From NCBI GenBank assembly GCA_024500155.1, contig CM044858.1, forward strand, positions 21,935,795-21,999,794: a DNA stretch of 64,000 nucleotides, read 5' to 3'. The position numbers and the translations under genes are program-made. Shown here piece after piece: positions 57,501-64,000 of this stretch. The notes below the pieces were generated by a model. The model saw only the letters and a program-made list of their open reading frames with translations, was not told the origin of the DNA and did no database searches. The stretch is from Chenopodium formosanum (lineage: Eukaryota; Streptophyta; Magnoliopsida; Caryophyllales; Amaranthaceae). Numbering within the stretch: the first letter of the stretch is position 1; the number at the start of each line of letters is the position of its first letter.

Positions 57501-58404
57501 AAAATTTAAAAGAACAACTTATACAACTTCATGAGGCAGGAATATGGTGGATATAATTTATACGTTATTTTAAATTGAGACTATATTAGGATGTCTCTAA
57601 AAGTCGAAAATACATCACTTTTCAAATTTAAGAGATACCATGACATCAGGGGTACTTTGGGGTATAGGAAAGAGAATCCCTTTATCTTAACTTCCCTAAA
57701 CTACCTTTTTAAGGTTTGACCTGTGATGGATTGTAGTCCGGTAGCGGCCTTCATGTTACCCACCAAATAACAAATATCAGGATATTAAACTATATAGGAT
57801 TTTTGTGAAAAAATACCTTATATATATCAAAATCTGTGAAAAACGATCTTATTAGAAATAAATTGTTGTAAAAAACTACCTTAAAAAAACTAAATATTGT
57901 AAGTTTTTACCATTTGCTTAATTTAAAAATGAAACTGAAGGGGAATTAGGGGTTATAAAAGGGCTTATGGAGAAATTGGGTGGAAAAAGGAGGAAAAAAG
58001 CGATTGAAAATGGGTCATTAGACATCTCTTATTACTTCATCATTGTTTGGGATACAAAGAGTTGGCACGATGTAGCTAACTATTATTTTTAGACATTATA
58101 ACTAATACTAACTAATCGTATATATTTACGTGTATCAACATTTAAAAATATGATCAATAAACAAATTTGATACAAGGAGTTTTAAGCAGGGTGAAATTCA
58201 TCTTATACATAAATATATTATAACAACAACAAAAAATAACAAATAGAAATTAAAACAAGACTATGGCATGCAGAACTACGTCAATATAGACATTAAAATG
58301 AATAAGTTTAGCTATAGTGTTTTACCAGAGCCCGCTATTGTAGTATCCACCAATGTGGCAGCAACAACAGTGAGAATCAGCAGAGTTGCTATAACAATCT
58401 TCAT
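51557..58404 (-). CDS. Snakin/GASA family cysteine-rich secreted peptide, two exons
   Basis: Exon 1 (58326-58404) encodes a 24-residue hydrophobic signal peptide ending in Ala, then Gly-Ser and the first base of a codon. Exon 2 (51557-51741) supplies the rest and the stop at 51557-51559. Donor TCTG|GTAAAA, branch-site TACTAAC at 51758-51764 (reverse strand) and acceptor ATATAG are all good, and phase 1 joins cleanly to give 87 residues. The mature part has the full GASA pattern of 12 cysteines with KYCGICC, CVPSGT and CPCYRDK landmarks, closest in layout and length to snakin-1-type proteins. These are secreted, disulfide-rich peptides linked to antimicrobial defence and gibberellin-related growth. 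No defect is seen. The oddity is the ~6.6-kb intron. A TATA box at 58476-58484 sets a short leader. Confidence 0.92.
54495..54850 (+). mobile_element. Short non-autonomous Helitron
   Basis: The 5' end reads TCTATACTATATATTAAAAG, preceded by A. The 3' end reads CTAG followed by T, with a GGGC-ATC-GCCC hairpin about 12 bases before the end. TC...CTAG between A and T, with a subterminal hairpin and no target duplication, is the Helitron hallmark. At 356 bp it encodes nothing. On the minus strand 54680-54748 resembles a tRNA-derived segment (TAGCTTGGTGGTAAG as A box, AGTTCAAATCT as B box), possibly a captured SINE head. Confidence 0.85.
55195..55769. mobile_element. hAT-type miniature element
   Basis: Ends TAGGCCTGTTCAC and, inward from the right, TAGTCCTGTACAA, with an exact 8-bp duplication GAAGGAGG (55187-55194 and 55770-55777), diagnostic of hAT elements. 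The interior is dense in GGATATCCGA-type palindromic words (about 55210-55370 and 55580-55750). No coding capacity. Confidence 0.88.
55940..56330. repeat. Inverted-repeat element with paired ~37-bp subrepeats, split by a Tourist element
   Basis: The arm at about 55940-56020 and the arm at about 56243-56330 are inverted copies; each contains two versions of a unit with GGGTGTTACTGGTATGGTCA. Boundaries and class are unclear; no target duplication was fixed. The Tourist element at 56034-56160 lies inside. Confidence 0.55.
56034..56160. mobile_element. Tourist (PIF/Harbinger-type) miniature element
   Basis: Terminal repeats GGGTCTGTTC / GAACAGGCCC and the TTA target duplication (56031-56033, 56161-56163) fit PIF/Harbinger. 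127 bp, with CAGTTCAGTT repeats inside. Confidence 0.8.
56708..56975. mobile_element. Stowaway-like (Tc1/Mariner) miniature element
   Basis: The left end CTCCTCCTTCCATGTTTTAATAAGTG and the right end, inward, CCCCCTCCATATTTTAATAAGTG form terminal repeats of about 35 bases. A TA follows the right end; the left TA has mutated. 268 bp, noncoding. Confidence 0.75.
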
Positions 58405-58834
58405 TGTTTTGTACACACAATTAATTTTGTAAAGCTTTGTGATTTGTTGGGAGCAATATATTTTGTGGAAGTGTAATTTATATACAAGTAAGAAATACTT
58501 AGCTAGGAGAAAAGTAAGGGTCAGTCTCAAGCATCGGATGAATTTTTGTGTAACAGCAAATCCACAGCCTGTCTTTCGGCTTTTTTTTGGTATGATGACC
58601 CTACATTTATCGTTTAGGTTAGCAGCGTGTGGTAAATATTATTCCTATCATACAAGGAAATACCATTATTGTACTACTATTTATGTCTTGATTTTGACTA
58701 ATTTCTAACTTATAACTTAATGGAAAGAGATAAATAACCTAACTAATGAAACATTTATAATTCTAGGATACAAAGTTTGATTCATGTATGTGTATGATTA
58801 TGTGCACAATACAACAATATTCACAACAAAAGTG
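58405..58834 (-). promoter_or_regulatory. Promoter and leader of the snakin gene
   Basis: TATATAAAT at 58476-58484 (reverse strand) is about 72 bases before the ATG, implying a leader near 45 bases. No other regulatory word is convincing. A SINE begins at about 58835, so the native promoter may be limited to about 430 bases. Confidence 0.55.
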
Positions 58835-58975
58835 AGGGATGATAGCTCAAGTAGTTAGAGCCCCCCTCTCGGTTTCAGGTGATCATGGGATCGATTCTCA
58901 TTCACTCGCCCTTGTGACACTCAAAACACACACACACTCACACACACAAAAAATAATAATAATAAATAAATAAAA
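58835..58975 (+). mobile_element. tRNA-derived SINE
   Basis: The head contains TAGCTCAAGTAGTTAGAG (pol III A box) and GGGATCGATTCTC (B box) 31-45 bases later, as in plant tRNA-derived SINEs. The tail is a CA-rich and AAT-rich simple repeat (58925-58975). No clear target duplication was found. Confidence 0.7.
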
Positions 58976-59111
58976 GAAAAACCCTACCTCTTAACCAGAA
59001 AAAGGTTAAGGTAGGAAACTTGAAGATAGTTTTAACAACCTCACCACCATAAATATGTGATAGGCAACTGGTCTTTGCGGCAAGTGATTATGAATTGAAG
59101 GAAAAACATTA

Positions 59112-59602
59112 TGAGAAAATTGTGAAAAAGGACCTTTTAAATGGTCGACTTTTTGAAAAAGGACATTTTAAGTGAAAACTTGTGAAAAACGACCTTTTAA
59201 GTTGTATTTTGTTTGTATGAGATACTTGGGTGAACTTTCGAGGTGGTCAATGTCGGAGCTCCGACGTTGACTATCACATGTTAGTCACGTGACTTATTTA
59301 AAAAAAAAATTAAAAAAATTCTACAAATTTCCTCCCTTTCCCGACCTCAGTGAGAATACTATATGAAAGGGTTAGGTCGAGAAATGAGGGGAATTTTTTG
59401 TTTTTTAAAAAATAAAAATCACACGTGACTAATATGTGAAAGTCAACTCCGAAGCTCCGGCGTTGACCACCATGCAAGCTCACCCAAGTACCCCAGACAA
59501 ACAAAATACAACTTAAAAGGTCATTTTTCACAAGTTTTCACTTAAAAGGTCCTTTTTTCAAAAAGTCTACCACTTAAAAGGTCTTTTTTCACAATTTTCT
59601 CA
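59112..59602. mobile_element. Fold-back (MULE-like) miniature element with ~180-bp inverted arms
   Basis: Arms start TGAGAAAATTGTGAAAAA on both strands and pair nearly throughout, including TTTTTGAAAAA and ACCTTTTAAGT units repeated about three times per arm. The target duplication AACATTA (59105-59111 and 59603-59609) is 7 bp, or 8 if the outermost A is counted out. 491 bp, noncoding; its transcript would form a very long hairpin. Confidence 0.85.
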
Positions 59603-59699
59603 AACATTATTGTTGAATAGTTTACCTCGAGTAAAAGTAATGCAACTAATGTGCCCTAACTTTAAGCTTTCGGAAATGATTCTTGTTTGACACCAATTA

Positions 59700-60386
59700 A
59701 TGAAGCAAGTAACTTTTGCCAAGGATGGAATGGGACGTTTCCTGGTTGGTACTGGCTTCCACCCCTCCATGCAACTCAGGCACGATCCCCAGCTTTCTCA
59801 ACCTGAATTTCCCACCACAGCAAACATCACCACCCCCTTAAGTGATTTACCAAATCCAGAACTCAGCTTTTACGAGGGAATGGACATACAAACCTCAATC
59901 ATCTCCCCCATCAACACTACCTCTATTTCCCCTAGTCCCTCGCCCAATTTGCACAACAACTCGAATTACAGCATCCCAATCTCTTCAGACAGCCTCTGCT
60001 ATGATAGCTCTGGATGCTATCAGAAGGAAGGAGGAGATAATGCCTCCCCATGCAAGGATGAGTCTATCACTCAGCTGGCCGTCTCACGAGAGGTTACTCC
60101 AATTCAGACGCATGCACGAAAAGCTACCAATCATTCCCTTGCGATGCGAAACAGAAGGTCAAGACATGGCTCTTCAAGGTCCCCCTATGGCGATCTATCA
60201 GACTCAAGGGGAGGTGCTAGGGATTCAAATGCAACTGTTTTGTCAGGAGGAGAATTACAGGATGATTCCAGAGCTCAGGACTTACATATCACCAATCAAG
60301 GTGGAGGATGTGCATGGTCTGGATCATTGGCAACACTGGAGGGATTGGGAGGAATTCTTCCTACCAATCAATCATCAACCAAGTGA
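59700..60386 (+). CDS. LINE ORF1 (Gag-like) C-terminal portion
   Basis: 228 codons, rich in Ser, Pro, Asn and Arg, with basic text such as RNRRSRHGSSRSPYG near residues 148-162. No DUF4283 or CCHC knuckle is visible, so this would be the variable tail of ORF1, whose N-terminal domains are missing. It ends 43 bases before the ORF2 ATG at 60430. An overlapping frame (from 59842) runs into ORF2 without a stop, so the ORF1 frame choice is not certain. Confidence 0.4.
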   Translation: MKQVTFAKDGMGRFLVGTGFHPSMQLRHDPQLSQPEFPTTANITTPLSDLPNPELSFYEGMDIQTSIISPINTTSISPSPSPNLHNNSNYSIPISSDSLCYDSSGCYQKEGGDNASPCKDESITQLAVSREVTPIQTHARKATNHSLAMRNRRSRHGSSRSPYGDLSDSRGGARDSNATVLSGGELQDDSRAQDLHITNQGGGCAWSGSLATLEGLGGILPTNQSSTK

Positions 60387-60429
60387 TACTCCAAGGTTAT
60401 CTCCCCAAAAACCACTTCCTAATTTAAAA

Positions 60430-63400
60430 ATGAAGTTGATTATTTGGAATGTTAGGGGTGTTAATATTGATGATTTCATTTCACATGCATGGGACTTAGT
60501 TAGGATGCATAGACCTGATATTTTGATTTTGCTTGAAACAAAGTGTGATGCTGGGAAAGCATCTGATCTCATGAAGCATTTAGGGTTTCATGAGAAAAGA
60601 GTAATTCCTGCTAGAGGGTTGAAGGGTGGAATTTGCCTCTTTTTCAAAGCAACTGTTGATTTGATCTTGTATGATAATGACCATCACAAGTTTCACTCTC
60701 TGTTTAAGTTTCATAATCATACTCCTGAGGTGTTGATTACTGGTATGCATGCTCCTAGTATGGCTAGGGAGAGGCATGCTTTTTGGAATGAGCTACAAAG
60801 CAACATACCCCCCCCAGCTACTCCTTAGTTGGTTGTAGGAGACATGAATGAAGTTACTTCCCAAGGAGAGAAGCAAGGGGGTAGACCTTTCAGAACTTGT
60901 CAATGTAGGGATTACACAAATTTCACTAATGATGCTGGGTTGATGGATCTTCATACAATTAGTAATCCTTATACTTGGGAGAATGCAAGACATGGAAGGG
61001 CTCTTATTAGAGAGAAATTAGACAGAGCAATTGTCAATACTGCCTTTATGGAAGTTTTCCCTCAGGTATCTGTTACTAATCTTGTTAAAACATATTCTGA
61101 TCATTGTCCTATTTTGATTATTTTATGCTCACAAAAAAATAAAGGCACCTTTCCTTTTAGGTGTAAAGAGGTTTGGCTTCAACATAAAGATTTTAAGGAC
61201 TTTTTCACCTCAAATTGGACTTCTAATGATTCTCATTTTCCTTTTTTAGAAGGAAGATCCAATTTCTTAAAAAATGTCTTTATTTCGAATGAAAATATTT
61301 TTGGCAATTTGAATAAAAAGAAAAAGATTTTGTTGGCTAGAATTAATGGCATTCAGCTTGCTTTATCAAAAAAATACTCTTCTTTTCTAGTCAATCTTGA
61401 GAAATCTCTTCTTTTTGATTTAAATGGAATTTATAAAATGGAAAGAGTTATTGGGGCTCAGAAAGCAGGTATTAATTGGAGAAAATTTGGTGATTTTAAT
61501 ACCAAATATTTCCATATCCTTGCTAAAGTTAAGAAGAGCAGAAGCAAGATTGTTGCTTTGACTAATTCTTCTGGTATTTTGATAGAGGACCAGTTGATTT
61601 TGAAGGATCTAGCTAGGAGTCATTTCATTTCCCTATTCACTAGTTCTGTGACTAGCCATGCTACTCTCCCCTGTGTCTCTATCACACCCTTAAATATTTC
61701 AGACAAAGAGCTCCTTTCTGCTCCTCCTTCTTTGGATGAAATCAAATCTAATCTCTTCAAAATGGACCCCATCAAAAGTCCTGGTCCAGATGGTATTCAG
61801 CCACTTTTCTTTCAACAATTCTGGAATGATTTACAGGTTTCCATACATGAGTTCATAGTCTCCATCTTCAAATAGTCAGCCATTCCAGCAGACTTGAACC
61901 ATTCTTATATCTGCCTCATCCCTAAAAAAGATCACCCCAGCACTATGAATGATTTTAGACCAATAGGCCTTTGCAATACTTTATATAAATTGGTCACTAA
62001 AATCATTTCTTCAAGGCTGAAGTCTATTTTACATAGAGTGATTAGCCCTTTTCAAGCTAGTTTCATTGAAAATAGATTTATGGAAGATAATATCATCCTT
62101 ATTAAGGAGATTGCTCATATCTTCCATAAGAGCAAAAAGAATAAAAATATCATGGCTATGAAACTTGATCTAGCTAAGGCTTATGATTGTCTTGAGTGGT
62201 CTTTCATTGCAGATACCCTTTCTTGTTTTGAATTCCCAGAGTCCACCATTAAGCTGATTATGCACTGTGTGTCTTCTACTAGTATTTCAGTGTTATAGAA
62301 TGGGGAGATTACAGAGAGTTTTTCACCTTCCAGGGGTATTAGACAGGGAGATCCCCTCTCTTCATACCTTTTTGTTTTATGCATGGAGAGACTTTCTTTA
62401 CTCATTGAGGATAAGGTTAGAAGTGGTGAGTGGAAGCCCCTAAAAATCACAAAGAACTACAGTCTTTCCCACCTTTTCTATGCAGATGATGTTTTCTTGT
62501 TTAGAACTGCTAACACCCAAAATCTAGATACCATGCTCTCCACCTTAGAAGATTTTGGTGCCTTTTCTGGTTTAAAAGTCAATGATTTCAAATCCAGCAT
62601 TATTTTCCCATCTAAGATGGATTATAATGTTAGACACCATCTTGCTTCTATAAGTAATTTCAAATCTAGTTCTTCTTTTGGGTAATATTTAGGCATTAAC
62701 ATCAGCCCAAATAAATTGAAGAAAGGAGACTATTGGGAGTTACTGTCCAAATCTTTAGATAGGATTAGAGGGTGGCAAGCTAAGCTTCTGAATATGGCAG
62801 GAAGATGTACTCTTATCAAGTCAGTTCTCAATTCCTATCCAGTTCATGCTATGCAAACCAGCCTTCTCCATATTTCTATTCTTTCTGACCTAGAAAAGCA
62901 ATGCAAAAGGTTTCTTTGGAATAGAACAGAAGCTGTTAGATACACACCCAGAACCAAGTGGGGCAATGTTACTATTCCTATAGCCTTGGGGGGGTTAGGT
63001 CTAAGATCTTTGAGAGATTGGAACTTGTCCTTTATGGCAAAGTTGGGCTGGATTTTCTTAACTCAAGCAGATAAACTTTGGGTTAAGATCTTGAAGGATA
63101 AGTATGTAAGAAGAAGTAACTTACATGACTGTATTCCTAACTCTTCTCAGTCTACTATTTGGAAGGATATTCTTAAGGGGAGGGATCTACTTTTCAAAGG
63201 AATCATTATTAGGATAGGTAATGGTGAGGATACTTCTTTATGGTATCATCATTGGGTTGGTGAAGCTCCTCTTTATCAACTAATTGAGTCTGATGTTCCA
63301 CAGTCAAAATGTCATTGGAGAGTCTCTAATATTATTAGAAATGGACAGTGGTACATTGATGATATCAAATACCTTCTTCCTTATGAATTGATCCCACTCA

Positions 63401-64000
63401 TTTTAAGCACTCCTCTCTCCATCATTGATCCTGTTTCCTCTCCAGATAACATTAGATGGAAATTCCATTTTTCAGGGATGTTTACAGTCAAGTCTGCCTA
63501 TTTCACTTCCACTAACCCTCTCAAAATCCCTCTTCCTTTCAACTTTAATTGGAAATCTTTCTGGAAAATCAGAGTTCCATATAAGTATAAAATGTTTATG
63601 TGGAATTGTGTTCTTTCAATCATTCCCACTGCTTCTCTCTTATCTTCTAAAATCCCAGGTTTTGATGCAATCTGTGTTAGATGTGAGTGTCATGCTGAAA
63701 CATTTATCAATCTATTTAGAGATTGCACTTCTTCCATTGTTCTTTGGAAGATGATTCTTATGAAATTAAAACCACCTCCAGGATTCAATTATAATCTTTT
63801 TATGAATAGTGATTGGACAGAATGGATTGCTTACAATTTCAAACAAAGTCCAAAATGGAAATGTATTTTCATCATGGGCATGTGGCAAATCTGGAAGCTT
63901 CGAAATGGAGTCATTTTCAATGCAGAAATCTATAATTGTAACTCTGTTTTTAACAGATTTATTATAGATTATCAGATTAACTCCTTTGTCTTACAGGGAG
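60430..64000 (+). pseudogene. LINE ORF2: AP endonuclease, reverse transcriptase, zf-RVT; four in-frame stops
   Basis: One frame from the ATG at 60430 to the window end, interrupted by TAG at 60826-60828, 61873-61875 and 62296-62298 and TAA at 62683-62685. Endonuclease motifs: IIWNVRG, LLETKCD, VVGDMNE, SDHCPI. RT motifs: FRPIGLCNTLYK, MKLDLAKAYDCLEW, GIRQGDPLS, FYADDV, YLGI. The zinc-binding region near 63560-63720 contains FWKIRVPYKYKMFMW and CVRC...C. Reading continues into the expected RNase H region. The context P-stop-LVVGD and ISVL-stop-NGE suggests two of the stops replaced Trp codons (TGG to TAG). No frameshift is seen, so decay is by point mutation only. Enzyme acts by nicking target DNA and copying RNA in place. 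Confidence 0.92.

Larger units (their letters stand above)
51742..58325 (-). other. 6.58-kb intron of the snakin/GASA gene, loaded with small transposons
   Basis: Contains a Helitron, a hAT-type, a Tourist, a Stowaway and an inverted-repeat element, listed separately. From 51742 to 54494 it is AT-rich with long T or A runs, and no gene is seen. From 54851 to 55186 and from 56976 to 58325 no gene is seen either. GTGAAAAACGA-type words near 57810-57880 resemble the ends of the fold-back element at 59112. Introns in GASA genes are usually some hundred bases, so most of this length is inserted DNA. Confidence 0.8.
59700..64000 (+). mobile_element. L1-type LINE, 5'-truncated and open at the window end
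   Basis: An ORF1 tail and an ORF2 with AP endonuclease, reverse transcriptase and zinc-binding region are in line. The 5' start is uncertain (no promoter or full ORF1 seen after the fold-back element). The 3' end, poly(A) and target duplication lie beyond 64000. Confidence 0.88.

Noticed and set aside
58835..58935. Functional tRNA gene
   Set aside because: A and B boxes are present but no cloverleaf acceptor stem closes, and a simple-repeat tail follows as in SINEs.

Overview
This window reads as nuclear DNA of a flowering plant (a eudicot) in a transposon-rich, AT-rich region. The reasons are plant-type element families (Tat-lineage Ty3/Gypsy, CACTA, MULE, Tourist/Stowaway/hAT miniature elements, a Helitron, an L1-type LINE, a tRNA-derived SINE), GT-AG introns and a GASA/snakin gene. 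I cannot name the species from the sequence. Only one ordinary host gene is supported: a snakin/GASA peptide gene on the minus strand (exon 2 at 51557-51741, exon 1 at 58326-58404) with one intron of about 6.6 kb that has collected miniature transposons.

Layout. 1-1703 is the right part of a MULE with a transposase tail and an oppositely oriented GRF zinc-finger gene. 1704-36150 is a nested stack. A decayed minus-strand Tat-type Gypsy element (Gypsy2: pol 27985-32469, LTR 32470-36150) carries an antisense DUF7745-like gene on the plus strand. That gene is cut in two by Gypsy1 (2280-26079, TSD GGGGT), a gag-only non-autonomous relative. The 5' LTR of Gypsy1 is split by a CACTA-type element (3343-16880, TSD TCT), which is split by a second, autonomous-looking CACTA element (5670-15217, TSD ATT) with an apparently intact four-exon transposase. 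A retroposed U6 snRNA fragment also lies in the outer CACTA. The Gypsy2 LTR is split by a solo LTR (33482-35209) with a GC-rich 23-bp tandem repeat. A truncated LTR of another family follows (36151-36982).

37041-50823 is Gypsy3, a second Tat-lineage element (TSD ACCAT) with gag, protease, RT, two RNase H domains and integrase, all broken by frameshifts and stops. Tail-to-tail with pol is a spliced antisense gene (45956-48673, Transposase_28-like plus coiled coil) with its own TATA box and three CACGTG boxes. Gypsy3 is interrupted by a solo LTR (39950-41221, TSD CTTGG) and a small CACTA element (48856-50162, TSD GAT). 50829-59100 holds the snakin locus and its flanks. 59112-59602 is a fold-back element. 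59700 to the window end is an L1-type LINE with four in-frame stops, still open at the right edge.

How the parts relate. Gypsy1 has no pol and shares LTR and post-pol sequence with Gypsy2, so it probably depended on a Gypsy2-like partner. Gypsy2 and Gypsy3 both place an antisense gene tail-to-tail with pol, a known habit of Tat-lineage elements. The inner CACTA carries both the TNP2-type transposase and a TNP1-like second gene, the usual pair of an autonomous element, although the second gene looks damaged. All intron-exon models are read by eye from splice signals and frames; no searches were run.
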